From Saprospiraceae bacterium (GTDB lineage: Bacteria; Bacteroidota; Bacteroidia; Chitinophagales; Saprospiraceae), in assembly GCA_016706365.1 (NCBI GenBank), contig JADJJU010000007.1, positions 234,231 through 298,230 on the forward strand: a stretch of 64,000 nt of DNA. Reading direction: 5' to 3'. This document shows positions 39,576-49,028 of the stretch, piece after piece. The stretch's first letter is position 1, and each line of letters begins with the position of its first letter. Both the position numbers and the translations under genes were made by a program. The notes under the pieces are model-generated. The model was given only the letters and a program-made list of their open reading frames with translations, was not told the DNA's origin and did not search any database.

Positions 39576-40016
39576 ATGAAGCAAGGCGATTTAGTATTTC
39601 AAATTCTAATGGTTGACGATGATGAGGATGATCGATTTCTGACACAAACGGCTTTTGAAGAATCAGATTTGAAATGTAAGCTGGATTTTGTGAAGGATGG
39701 GACCGAAGCAATTGATCATTTGACAGCGATTTTCGAGACAAATGACGACCGCAATCCACTTCCGAATTTGATTTTATTGGATTTGAATATGCCAAAGAAG
39801 AATGGATGGCAGGTTTTGGCAGAAGTCAAGAACTCTGAATCTTTAAGGCATATTCCTGTATTGGTATTTACGACTTCCAAATCTCCGGAGCATGTCAAGC
39901 GCTCTTATGATTTGGGCGCTAATTCATTTATTACTAAGCCTTCGACTTATAGTGGTCTGCTGGATATTGTGAGAGTAATTGGTAAGTATTGGAAGGATGT
40001 TGCGACAGTCATATAG
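39576..40016 (+). CDS. Single-domain response regulator (Rcp1-like)
   Basis: 146 aa, receiver only: acidic pocket in MVDDDEDDRFL, phospho-acceptor Asp in LLDLNMPKKNGWQVL, Thr in VFTTSKSPEH and Lys in FITKPSTYS. The long loop before the acceptor (FETNDDRNPLPN) is typical of Rcp1-type regulators that pair with HisKA kinases of the DLQEPLRK class. It lies 9 bases after the CHASE3 kinase and is most likely its partner. It has no output domain, so it acts by relay or protein contact. Confidence 0.92.
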   Translation: MKQGDLVFQILMVDDDEDDRFLTQTAFEESDLKCKLDFVKDGTEAIDHLTAIFETNDDRNPLPNLILLDLNMPKKNGWQVLAEVKNSESLRHIPVLVFTTSKSPEHVKRSYDLGANSFITKPSTYSGLLDIVRVIGKYWKDVATVI

Positions 40017-40103
40017 GGTTCAGGACAATAATTTGAATATTTGGCAAATTTGTGGGATAGTGCACCTGCTTTGCGATGTATGATGCACAGATAGGGGCCC
40101 TTC

Positions 40104-40244
40104 CTAACAAAGACTCCACAGGACTTTCTGTAATTTGTGAATGACTCTTGTCCTGGAATGTGTAGTTGAGTTTTGTATGAATACAACTATAGCTCCCAGA
40201 GCGGCGCCACTAATGACTGTTTTAAAGATGTATTTCGCATTCAT
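40104..40244 (-). CDS. Possible small YtxH-like protein
   Basis: A 46-codon frame starting MNAKYIFKTVISGAALGAIV and followed by basic and polar residues. The start with a short hydrophobic GAALGA segment resembles YtxH/gas-vesicle-like stress peptides of Bacteroidota, but the usual FAPxxG segment is missing. Low-confidence candidate; it may be chance. Confidence 0.25.
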   Translation of the reverse strand: MNAKYIFKTVISGAALGAIVVFIQNSTTHSRTRVIHKLQKVLWSLC

Positions 40245-40452
40245 AATTATCCTGATAGATGGGTTAAAAAATGATTTGTGCCTTCGGAATTATCATTTTA
40301 TAATATTGAATCCCCTGGATTTGCGTAATATTGTTCTGATAACTGAGCTGTATTTAGTATAATAAAAAACTGTGCCTGAACATTTTTGTCTTATAGAAGT
40401 GGAATTTTTGTACAAGACTGGGGAATAAATTCCCAAATGGACTGTTAAAAGA

Positions 40453-40470
40453 TTGGCATGAAATTTTCAT
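40453..40470 (+). promoter_or_regulatory. Candidate sigma-54 promoter of a response regulator
   Basis: TTGGCATGAAATTTTCAT fits TTGGCAYG-N4-TTGCA except for T instead of G in the -12 element. It lies 51 bases before the ATG at 40521. Bases 40455-40470 differ at one position from the motif at 31959-31974 (minus). Confidence 0.45.
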
Positions 40471-40520
40471 AACTATAGGTATGCCATTTTGCACATAGGG
40501 GTTTTTTGAACTGAGCAAAC

Positions 40521-40883
40521 ATGAGAAATTATTTAAAATTATTGGTCATTGACGATGAAAAAGACATCTGCCAGTTGCTCAAAAGAATGTTGAGTAAGTA
40601 CTACGAAGAAATTCAGATTGGTCATACGCTGGAAGATGCTATGCGACTACTTAAAGAACATAATCCTGACCATCTATTATTGGATAATAACCTACCTGAC
40701 GGTGAAGGGGTAAAGATTATAAAGACCTGTAAAGCGTTTTCTCCGGAATTGAAAGTCATTGTGTTTAGTGCTATGGATATTCATGAAGAAGCAATCACAT
40801 CCGGTGCAGATTCATTCATAAGTAAGCCAATTTATCTGCCAAATCTCCTGAGAGCACTACAAGCCAAGACTGCGCTGCGTTAG
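40521..40883 (+). CDS. Single-domain response regulator
   Basis: 120 aa, receiver only: DDEKD acidic pocket, phospho-acceptor Asp in LLLDNNLPDGEG, Ser in VFSAMD and Lys in FISKPIYL. CheY-like, without output domain. It stands alone, preceded by a candidate sigma-54 element, so it might be under control of the adjacent NtrC-type activator and feed back on the kinases. That is inference. A hairpin follows the gene. Confidence 0.9.
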   Translation: MRNYLKLLVIDDEKDICQLLKRMLSKYYEEIQIGHTLEDAMRLLKEHNPDHLLLDNNLPDGEGVKIIKTCKAFSPELKVIVFSAMDIHEEAITSGADSFISKPIYLPNLLRALQAKTALR

Positions 40884-40914
40884 TTTTCAAATATTAAATT
40901 AGTGAAAATAAAAA

Positions 40915-40941
40915 AACGGCGCAGTTCAACACCGCGCCGTT
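40915..40941. terminator. Bidirectional terminator
   Basis: AACGGCGC (40915-40922) pairs with GCGCCGTT (40934-40941), with an A-run before and TTT after. It separates the convergent response regulator and Spy-like genes. Confidence 0.75.
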
Positions 40942-40983
40942 TGCATTAAATGGAATCTGTCCATTACAAATTTTCAAACACAA

Positions 40984-41396
40984 TTAGCCTTTATCGATAT
41001 TTCTTTCCTGAAGTTGAGGGGCAGCTTGCATGTTGCCTCTGCGATGCTTATTTGTTTTATGCATTTTTTTCTGAGATTCTTTCCATTCCGCAAATTGCTT
41101 TTCATCCAGGATTTCTTTCACTTCAGCTTCGCGATTGACCTTTATTTCCTTATAGACTTCAGCATTTTTGCTTTTTTCTTCTCGCGGACAGCTTTCATTT
41201 TTTGTCCGTATCTCTCATTGATTTCATCCAGTTTTTTGGATTGGTCATCATTGAGATTCAGACGTTCATTGCGCTTTTGTTTCATTTCAGTTTTATCCAT
41301 TTTAGCCTTACGCTTGCCCCGATTCTGATCTGATTGAGCTTCTGCCTGCACAAATCCAACCGCGGCTATCAGGATCATTAAAATTAACTTTTTCAT
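40984..41396 (-). CDS. Spy/CpxP-like periplasmic protein (frameshifted)
   Basis: A signal peptide (KKLILMILIAAVGFVQAEAQ) precedes a very basic helical protein with RLNLNDDQSKKLDEINERYG, similar to the LTxxQ repeat of Spy/CpxP chaperones. The frame breaks in the A6 run (41172-41177 on plus as T6). One more base gives SKNAEVYKEIKVNREAEVKE and LDEKQFAEWKESQKK, ending at 40984. Restored length is about 137 aa. Family role: periplasmic chaperone or envelope-stress sensor. High Lys content is notable. Confidence 0.7.
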
Positions 41397-41514
41397 ATTT
41401 ATTACATTTTTTTGTTCGAGTATAAGACGATGCGTATCCTGAATGGTTTAAGTTTTTAATGTTAATGTAAGGCTAATAAAGGTTAAAGCGATCAGGGTTG
41501 CCGGCAAAGACAAG

Positions 41515-41940
41515 TCATTTAGATTCCTCCACAGAGGCGATGGTCAATTCCAGAGAGCCATATTTCCAAATATTATTACCCAGTTCTGCCAATTTTTGCT
41601 TGTCAATGTCTTTTACTTTTGCAAATATATTGCAGGCGTCCAGGCCTTTACCCTCACCATAATAGATACCGAAGCAATTGGCCGTTTTTGATCTGAGTGG
41701 TTTAGCAGGACCAAATACAGCTTCTCCAGGCTCAGTAAATACTGAAGCGTTTTCCTGAATGATATCCAATTGTGGAACATTATCTATCCAAATTTCCTGA
41801 CCCGAGACTCTGGCGTGGAAGAATATTCTGGTAAACGGCAATAGCTCAGCGAAAGCTTTAGATGTGACAGGGGCAGCATCGGTGTAAAAAGCAAATTGTA
41901 TTTCTTCTTTATCCGGCGTTATAATTTTAAATCCATACAT
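41515..41940 (-). CDS. DUF3830 cyclophilin-like protein
   Basis: 141 aa. It resembles DUF3830 (cyclophilin-like fold): AAPVTSKAFAELLPF, FFHARVSGQEIWID, then a Pro/Gly turn with FTEPGEAVFGP, and NCFGIYYGEG near the C-terminus. Function of the family is unknown; a relation to amidohydrolase-like ligand binding has been proposed only from the fold. No signal peptide, so cytoplasmic. It follows the membrane-protein gene at 41981 by 40 bases on the same strand. Confidence 0.65.
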   Translation of the reverse strand: MYGFKIITPDKEEIQFAFYTDAAPVTSKAFAELLPFTRIFFHARVSGQEIWIDNVPQLDIIQENASVFTEPGEAVFGPAKPLRSKTANCFGIYYGEGKGLDACNIFAKVKDIDKQKLAELGNNIWKYGSLELTIASVEESK

Positions 41941-41980
41941 GGAGGCGAATTAAGTTTGGGTGGTTTGTTGTTTCATTCCT

Positions 41981-42622
41981 TTATTCCAGTTTTGTTATTC
42001 TGCGATACAAATTTATATCAATGCTGCAGACCCAAATTAAAAAACTTGCGAAGCTTATTTTCTGAATTACGGGTAGATAAATAATTAGGTCCTTGTCGTA
42101 ATACACATAAGCGTTCAGTCCAACAAGCAGGAAGTTAAAAAGTCCAAAAACAAAAAGTCCGTACCATTTGATCTTGTAAAGCCCTGTTAAGGTTCCCATT
42201 GTAGCCAAGATGCCAAAAAATGAGGCAAGATTAGTAACTAAGTCGTGATCAATGTTTGTGAACAGTAAAAATGCAATTGCCATTGCAAGAATTCCCGAGA
42301 TTTGAATAGTAAGTTTTACAGGTTTTCCGGGATTGATATGTTTTGGAAAAAGTTGCCAGAACAATGCAAGAGTTAAACAAAGTACAGCTAATCCGGCCAT
42401 TGCAATTGGCTTAGCAGGATTGATTTCTCCGTTAATGGCTACATCATTTAGCAGATTGCACCAATAATTATTTACCAGGCTAAAACCAATTGCGTTTTTG
42501 TCAACCTGCGACCCACCCGGATAGAAAAATATGGCGGTAATGTAAAGTATAACAAAGAGTATAGTTCCAAATACAGGAGCTAAAAGCCAGGCGGCTTTCT
42601 GTTTAGTGTTAGATTTTATCAA
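41981..42622 (-). CDS. Six-helix membrane protein of unknown function
   Basis: 213 aa with about six hydrophobic segments: VFGTILFVILYITAIFFYPG, AMAGLAVLCLTLALFWQLF, ISGILAMAIAFLLF, FFGILATMGTLTGLY, GLFVFGLFNFLLVGLNAYVY and ISFASFLIWVC. The first loop contains GGSQVDKNAIGFSLVNNYWC, and an NxxNDVA segment follows. It resembles DUF998-like proteins in layout, but I cannot assign a family firmly. Probable two-gene unit with the DUF3830 gene. Confidence 0.6.
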   Translation of the reverse strand: MIKSNTKQKAAWLLAPVFGTILFVILYITAIFFYPGGSQVDKNAIGFSLVNNYWCNLLNDVAINGEINPAKPIAMAGLAVLCLTLALFWQLFPKHINPGKPVKLTIQISGILAMAIAFLLFTNIDHDLVTNLASFFGILATMGTLTGLYKIKWYGLFVFGLFNFLLVGLNAYVYYDKDLIIYLPVIQKISFASFLIWVCSIDINLYRRITKLE

Positions 42623-42746
42623 AATGCTATGCGTAAACCTATTGCCTGAAAGTTAATAATAAAACCATGAAACAAAGATTCAAAATAAGTTTTTTGAAAA
42701 AATGTAGCTCCTAACCAGGCATTGACAGACAGCTGCAATATTAAAT

Positions 42747-44240
42747 TCAATTCTTCACGAGTTTCTGACTGTGCAGTACTTGATTACTCCTGTTGCTGCG
42801 TACGATGAGCAAATATGAGCCGGGGATCAGAGAAGAGTTTATGTTGATATTCTGTTCCTTGTAATGTTCAAACTGGCGCAAACGCCCTTGTGCGTCATAA
42901 ATTTCTATTGATGTATCAGACTCAGCAACTCCTTCCAGTCCAATCCATTCTGTAAAAGGATTGGGAAATACTTTAACTGAAGTGATTGGAGCGATAGATA
43001 AACTTGTTGAAGAAACTATATCCCCAATTGCATCAACCTTATAAAGTTTTAGTATGTCAGGATTAGCGCCTGTGGTACATTCCATAATACATCCTCCGTC
43101 GGGTGTAGTATTAATCGAAATACTTACATGAGATTCTTCAAAATCGAAGATGCGGCTCCATTGCAGATTAAGAAGTGTATCATATTTACACAAACCGATA
43201 TCTCCATCAGTGTTTCGGGTTTGAAAATAGATAGTATTTTCGAGTTCTGCAAAGGATTTTGTCCCGCTTGGATAGAATCCACACAAAGGTATTTTTGCTA
43301 ATCGCAGAAAATTGAAATTAATATCTCTAATATCAATTACTGCAGCTTCGCAGGAAGGAGAATATAAATCTATTACGTCTGTGTAACTGGTAAAAATCTT
43401 TCCATTCATTAATAAACCATTCGCATCATAAGCGACATCTATGAGACCGTTTGGCTGAGGGAGTAAGGCTACTTTTCTTGCAAAATCCCCATTTGAGTTA
43501 AAAACCCCAAGGTTTGTAAAGTCAATTAGCACATCCGGACAACACTCTGATGCAGCCGCATAGATGTAAATACTGTCATCAATAATTGCTGCGCCTTTGT
43601 ATCCTTCAATGTTTTGTCCCAGGCTTTTGACCGAATAAAATGAATCATTTAATACTACCTTTTCCAGGCGGGGGTTATGTCCAAGTGAGCGTAATGTTAA
43701 AGTGTCAAAAAAAATATAATCCCGTGTCATGATCATTGTATCTCCTTTCAAATGTTGTGCATCCTGAGGCTGAAACAAGGCAAAACCTGAACCTACTCCC
43801 AGTTGGGTGGATACAACATTTCCAGCAGCTTCCGGGAGCAGGTCATAAAGATGGATATCAATCACATTGAGATTTTCGTCAAACTCAACTATTGATCGGC
43901 GGCTTTCTTCAAATGCCTGTGACCAGCTAACAAATGGCTTGAATGCATTTCCTACCAGAAAATACCTTCCATTTCTTGTATAAAGTTGGCCGCTGTATTC
44001 GAATCCATCGCTTGTGAATTGAGTTCAACCCACAAGATTTCCCCGTAATTTGCCTTTGTACAATGTTCTGGATCCATCCGGTTTCTTGATATAATAAAGA
44101 ATTCCATCAGATATTTGAAGTGAATGAAACTCCACGCTGCTTGAAAGAGGTTGCGAAGAAAGTGTGGAAAACTCCGGGATCAATTGGCAATTAGGCCTAA
44201 AAAAGAATCCCGTCAGCAGGATGATTAGCATGAGACGCAT
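42747..44240 (-). CDS. Secreted protein with T9SS sorting domain (in-frame TGA)
   Basis: Starts with a signal peptide (MRLMLIILLTGFFFRPNCQ). After 71 codons TGA (44025-44027) interrupts GKLRGNLVG-stop-TQFTSDGFEYSGQ. The frame is otherwise open to 42747, and Trp (TGG) at this site would fit. The middle is beta-rich, like propeller-type surface proteins. The last 80 residues are a type A sorting domain (VKVFPNPFTEWIGLEG, IPGSYLLIVRSNR). Restored length is 497 aa. Secreted by the type IX system; no enzymatic motif seen. Confidence 0.75.
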
Positions 44241-44378
44241 GATGTGAATAGGTTTTGTTCAATGAAGGCAGGCAGTGATTTCAAATCAATACGTTCTCTA
44301 ACAGAGCGTCGTTCAACGCTTTAGATCAATTTTTTTAAATAATGTACGCAAATTAAATGTTAATAAGAAAGTCTAACC

Positions 44379-44852
44379 TTACTTTAAAATGCTGCGGGGT
44401 GAAGTGTTGCCAATCTTAATTTTTTCGACAATTTTTAAAGCTCTTTCTATTCGTTTACCACTTGATTTTGCCTGAGTGACCAAATATAAAAGTCCGCGTT
44501 GGTTTCCTTTAGTCAATGAATGAAAGATGTTGTTGGCTTCCGGGTCTGTATTCAAAACTTCCAGCAGTTCTTCGGGCATTTCAAATTGATATTTTGAATC
44601 ATCGGTAATAAAGGTGGCAATTACTTTGGAGCCTTTTTTAATATTGAGTTTTTTACAAATCGCAGAACCGATGTTGATAAAATGTCCACCTTCTTTTTTG
44701 CGCATGATGGCACAATGAAATTCAAGCTGTTCGTTAAGTGTACAAATGGCTCTCTTATTTTCATTATGGGCTAACGATATTACAGTTTGCTCATCAAGCA
44801 TGATATAATGCATTCCACCTGCAAATTTTTCAAGAATGAATTCTTTATTCAT
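44379..44852 (-). CDS. DUF1905/YdeI-type protein
   Basis: 157 aa with a DUF1905 beta-barrel domain (LNEQLEFHCAIMRKKEGGHF, then INIGSAICKKLNIKKGSKV) and a C-terminal OmpD-associated helix region (FHSLTKGNQRGLLYLVTQAK, SSGKRIERALKIVEKI). YdeI proteins are linked to peptide or bacteriocin resistance in enterobacteria; the mechanism is not established. It follows a DUF3788 gene by 21 bases. No signal peptide. Confidence 0.75.
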   Translation of the reverse strand: MNKEFILEKFAGGMHYIMLDEQTVISLAHNENKRAICTLNEQLEFHCAIMRKKEGGHFINIGSAICKKLNIKKGSKVIATFITDDSKYQFEMPEELLEVLNTDPEANNIFHSLTKGNQRGLLYLVTQAKSSGKRIERALKIVEKIKIGNTSPRSILK

Positions 44853-44873
44853 ACGGTTAAGTACTTAGGACTT

Positions 44874-45293
44874 TTAATGTGCTAGCTTAAACTCAATCAG
44901 CTGACTGATATCTTCCAGTACTTTCAGATTTTTAACTTCTATTCTGATTCCCCGGCCTTCAGCATAAACTCTGGCAGTTGCGAGATTGTGTTTTATTTCT
45001 TCTGAGACATTGCTTTCCATAATTTTTTCAACAGCTTTTTGGCCGAAATTGAAAGCGACCATAAAATACTGATCTCTGGGTAGCAAATAAATGATGGCTC
45101 TTTTCTTGTCTTTAACTCTAAAACTCCAGCCATACTTCTGTCCGGGGTAGTTCCACTCACTTACTGCTTTTGGATATTTTTCATAGACTAAGTTAACGAT
45201 GTCATGCCATAAATCATAGCACTTTCCAAGCGCCTTTATCAGGTCTTTTTCTTCGGGTTGCTTTTCTTTTTCTGGAAAAATGCTGGTGTCCAT
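44874..45293 (-). CDS. DUF3788 family protein
   Basis: 139 aa, matching DUF3788: LIKALGKCYDLWHDIVNLV, SEWNYPGQKYGWSFRVK, RAIIYLLPRDQYFMVAFNFG and GRGIRIEVKNLKVLEDI. Structurally related to the DUF1801/YdhG-like fold; role unknown. Probably co-transcribed with the following YdeI-type gene. Accessory gene with scattered distribution. Confidence 0.75.
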   Translation of the reverse strand: MDTSIFPEKEKQPEEKDLIKALGKCYDLWHDIVNLVYEKYPKAVSEWNYPGQKYGWSFRVKDKKRAIIYLLPRDQYFMVAFNFGQKAVEKIMESNVSEEIKHNLATARVYAEGRGIRIEVKNLKVLEDISQLIEFKLAH

Positions 45294-45378
45294 TAGGGAG
45301 AAATTTAGACAAGTAATGAATTTTTGATGAACATGATTTGGTCAATATAGTGATAACTGATGCAGCCCGGATCAAACT

Positions 45379-46575
45379 TCATTTATTGATAAACAATGTA
45401 GCAATTTCAGTAGTCATTTTGTTCCAGACAGCTTTTTGTGCATAGGAAGCATTACTCAATATTGTTATCCCAAATTTATGTTCAGGATATATCATCAGCA
45501 CTGAGCTGAACCCGGCAGTGTTACCTACATGAAATACCGACTTTCCTAAATTCTCATCCTGATGAACCCACCAGCCTAAGCCAATAGAGGTCTTTTTTTC
45601 ATGAATACTTTTTTGTGTTGTCCACATTTCTCTGATGCTTTCATTTTGCAATATTCCCGTGAATTGCGAATCTGAATACAAGTCAATCATATGTAGTACA
45701 AATAAATTGAGCTCTGTTACATTTGAAATGAGGTTAGCACTTGGGTTGTGTTCGTAATTTTCTCCATAAACATCGTGGACTTTTAAGTTCAATACATTAT
45801 TTGCCAATAAAGTCAAATCTTTTTCTTGTAATCCAGATATATTAATGCGACTTATTCTTTTTGATTTTCCTGAAAACAGCATGGGGCGGGCCAATAAAGA
45901 GGATTCAATATCATTATAGAAATAAGTACTTCTTTTCATTTGTAGTGGCCCAAGAATATTTTCCTTGATATATTCGTCAAATATTTTGTCCGATTTCTTT
46001 TCAACAATTATCCCCAGGAGATCAAATGCCACATTGCTGTAAGTTCGGTAAGATAAATCCCTGCCAGGTGGAAAATTCAACTTGCGTTTATTTAATTTTT
46101 TGATAAACAAGGATATTGAACTGGTATCACCCGGGGAGTTTTTTAATTTATTATCCCACATTAAGCCGGAAGTATGGGTTAGGAGATGCCTGATAGTAAT
46201 TTCTTTAGAGCGTTTATCCCTCATTTGAAATTCAGGAATAAGATCCACTAATTTATCATCCAGGCTTAATTGTCCTTTTTCAACAAGTTGCATGATGGCT
46301 GTGGCAGTGAAAAGTTTTGAGACAGAAGCGAGGTGAAACATTGAACTGTCATTGATAGAATATTTTTTTTGAATATCTGTATTTCCGTAACTGAATGTGC
46401 TGCTTTCTCCATTGTTGACGATTCCTATTGAAAGGCCCACAATTGCATATTCCTTTATGTATTTGTTTGCAATAGAGTCGATTGCAATTAATTCCTTATC
46501 ACCAATTACTTGCGAATAAAGACATAGTGATGTGAATAATATAAAGAATGTGATTACAGGATATCTTATTTTCAT
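45379..46575 (-). CDS. Class C beta-lactamase-related serine hydrolase
   Basis: 398 aa, exported (signal peptide YPVITFFILFTSLCLYSQ). Serine-hydrolase motifs of the class C/DD-peptidase family: SVSK (84-87, nucleophile Ser and Lys), the YSN triad member in RTYSNVAFDLLG, and HVGN replacing KTG near residue 355. RHLLTHTSGL is also typical. Members include penicillin-binding esterases and peptidases; the HxG variant is usual in esterase-like forms. Substrate unknown. Monocistronic. Confidence 0.85.
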   Translation of the reverse strand: MKIRYPVITFFILFTSLCLYSQVIGDKELIAIDSIANKYIKEYAIVGLSIGIVNNGESSTFSYGNTDIQKKYSINDSSMFHLASVSKLFTATAIMQLVEKGQLSLDDKLVDLIPEFQMRDKRSKEITIRHLLTHTSGLMWDNKLKNSPGDTSSISLFIKKLNKRKLNFPPGRDLSYRTYSNVAFDLLGIIVEKKSDKIFDEYIKENILGPLQMKRSTYFYNDIESSLLARPMLFSGKSKRISRINISGLQEKDLTLLANNVLNLKVHDVYGENYEHNPSANLISNVTELNLFVLHMIDLYSDSQFTGILQNESIREMWTTQKSIHEKKTSIGLGWWVHQDENLGKSVFHVGNTAGFSSVLMIYPEHKFGITILSNASYAQKAVWNKMTTEIATLFINK

Positions 46576-46732
46576 CTAACTATTTTTTAAATTATTACCC
46601 GAGGCGGTGTACTCTATTAGATGTCTTTGTTATTTATAATTGAGCTATTATCGAGAGGTGCACTATGATGCCCTATTTAATGAGTAATATAGCATCGTTG
46701 TTTTGATAAGCATGTGAATTAACAACATGGAT

Positions 46733-48460
46733 TCATTCAACCAGAATAAATTGATGTTGCACAAAATGAATACTTTCTATCGCATTTCCATCCTTGAGAG
46801 CAACCTTAAATTCCATATTCTTTAGGTTTGTTTCAATTTGGTTAGTGATTAACAAATTTTCACCCCCCGTCATCTTGACTTTTTGAACTTTACCATCTTT
46901 ATCAACCCAAACAAGGCAAGAGGCAGATAATGTATAGTCATCCCCATAAGCATTAAAGATGGACACGGATGGTTCAAATGTGCTAGCTAATTTTGTTGCA
47001 TTGATTGGTAATGGATCATTGTCGGGAAATACATATTCGTCTTGATTTTCATAACACTTTTTACAAAGTCTTGAAATAATAGTAGTTTTTACCTTCGGAT
47101 TTTCAAATTTCCGGAATCTCTTATTTGAAACTAGTCTGCCATTATTATAAACTATTTCCCGTTCAAGATTGCCGTTTATATAATATGTTCGACTAGTCCC
47201 ATCTTGTTCTCCATTATTCATTACCTGAGAGTAGACAAGAATGCCATTAATATAAGATTTTTGAACTCCATGCCTTTTGTAGTCCTTATATTCTGAAATA
47301 TCAAGGGTGTGTTTATCTTCAGAGATTTGATTTTCAATTTCACAGTAACCAGTCCCGTTTTTTAATGTTTGTTGCCCTTCTTTATTCCAGAAATTTTTGA
47401 GTTGATATTCACTTCCTATATACTCTGCTTCAAGCCTTTTTTGACCATTTTGATAAAATTCCTGCCATTTTCCACCAGGATTGAATTCTGTTAAATACAT
47501 ACCTGACTTCAACAACTGTCCATTTTCAAACCATTCTTTATAAGTTCCACGGCGTTTATTTTTTTGTGCAAGTTTTGATTCGAGTTTTTTTGGATTTCCG
47601 TTTTCATAATACCAGGTATGGATCAACAAATCCTCACTTGAATCTTTTTCGACTTTATATTTAATGATCCCACTTTCATAAAACTCTTCCCGCTCTCCGG
47701 TGAGTTTGCCATTCAGATAATGTGTTATTTCTTTTTGATTCCCATTTTGATAGTAAGATTTGAATGCCCCATGTATCACACCCAGTTCCAGATTGTATTC
47801 GTTCTTAATTCTTTTATCATCAAAATAGCTGGAATAAAGACCGCTGAAACTCATGTTAAAATCATTTCCATTTTCATCCAAACAAATTTCATTGGGGTTT
47901 CTTCGAATGTATGTTTCTATCAATGACATTGTCTGGTGATTCATGTCAAAATACTGGTCATCGAAGAAAGAAATTTCATCAATTTTATCATCGGAGTCAA
48001 ACCCAAACTCATTACCATCAATGTATTTCTTGTTTTTTTGATAAACTTTTTCTGCTTTTTTTACCAGATTAGCCATTGCAGTATCTCCTACATATTCTAA
48101 ACCATTGATGATTGCGGGAATATAATGACCATAACCATTAGAATAAAATTGAGCAAATCCACCGTTTGTAACCTGGGCATCCAGGTACCACCAATAATAG
48201 AGTGCTTTCTGTCCGTAAGACAATGATTTACTGCGTTCAAATTCATGATCCCGATCTTCAATAAATTGAGTCAGTGGTTCAAGAACATACCAGCCGAAAT
48301 CAAATCCTGTTAAAGTATAAAATTCGCCCGTATTTAATTTGGGTTTAAAGTGTTTCTCTTAAATAAATTCCCAGTATGGATCATTACTGCTTTGGGCTGT
48401 GCAAGCAAATACGCATAGAAAATTGATTGCTATAATTAGAGAAGATAGTATATTTTTCAT
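46733..48460 (-). CDS. DMP19/DUF4375 plus MORN-like (YwqK) repeat protein (in-frame TAA)
   Basis: A signal-like N-terminus with a possible lipobox (LCVFAC) begins at 48460. TAA at 48359-48361 (YWEFI-stop-EKHFKPKL) interrupts an otherwise continuous frame; translation from an internal ATG would start at 48223. Residues about 80-190 resemble DUF4375 (ALYYWWYLDAQVTNGGFAQF and YSNGYGHYIPAI). YwqK-type repeats follow (YYQNGNQKEITHYLNGKLTG, WFENGQLLKSGMYL, YINGNLEREIVYNNGRL), then a C-terminal domain ending HQFILVE with a TonB-like Gly-Lys-Val turn. YwqK proteins are often listed as antitoxins; no toxin is evident here. Confidence 0.65.
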
Positions 48461-48547
48461 AAGCTTTATTTGTAGTAGATTTTTCTATCAAAGAAATTTT
48501 TCTTTGAACTGTGCAAACAAGCTTGACATAAAAGTAACACTATTGAT

Positions 48548-48900
48548 TTAAATCCTTTCCTGTCTGCCTATCGGCATCTGAAAAATATCCTTACTCCAAT
48601 TCCGGAATTCATAATACCTACTTTTGGGTTCTCCGGTCCAGCCATTGATTCCCTTTTTCCCGGGCAAATAATATCCATGTATATAAATTAAAGGAATAAT
48701 AAAACTTGCCAGGAAACACATGGCCACGGTTCTTCCAAAGAAGTAGGAGAGAACACAAACTATTAGCAACGAAATAAGATATTTCCCAATCTCCGTATTT
48801 TGGGAGTCCGTTCTTCAAAATGCCCCATCAGTATATTACCAAAAGCATAAATCATGCTTACGACGGCAATTTCAAACCAGAGAGAGTCAGTTTCCCACAT
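48548..48900 (-). CDS. Small membrane protein (frameshifted)
   Basis: Two overlapping frames join into one protein of 117 aa: MWETDSLWFEIAVVSMIYAF with FGNILMGHFEERTPKIRRLGN, then a break at about 48772-48777, then ISLLIVCVLSYFFGRTVAM and CFLASFIIPLIYIHGYYLPG, ending in a polar tail. Two or three membrane helices. No family recognised. One inserted base restores the frame. Confidence 0.55.
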
Positions 48901-49028
48901 AGAATGTAAATGTGATTTTTAAAGGGTTCAAGAATTAAGTTAGAAGTATTCAGCTTGCTTCAAAATACTACCAACTCTAAGCTACAGATTGGATTAATTG
49001 AGTATTAGATTAGGTGAGATTTATTGCT

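Larger units (their letters stand above)
40017..40520. other. 500-base intergenic region with few features
   Basis: It contains one weak small minus-strand frame (40104-40244), a GGGAAT-aa-ATTCCC palindrome near 40422, and the sigma-54-like element at 40453. Otherwise I see nothing. Confidence 0.4.

Noticed and set aside
44025..44027. TGA read as tryptophan (genetic code change or selenocysteine)
   Set aside because: TGA is the normal stop of metF and fahA here, the site needs Trp rather than Cys, and TAG and TAA occur in similar positions elsewhere.
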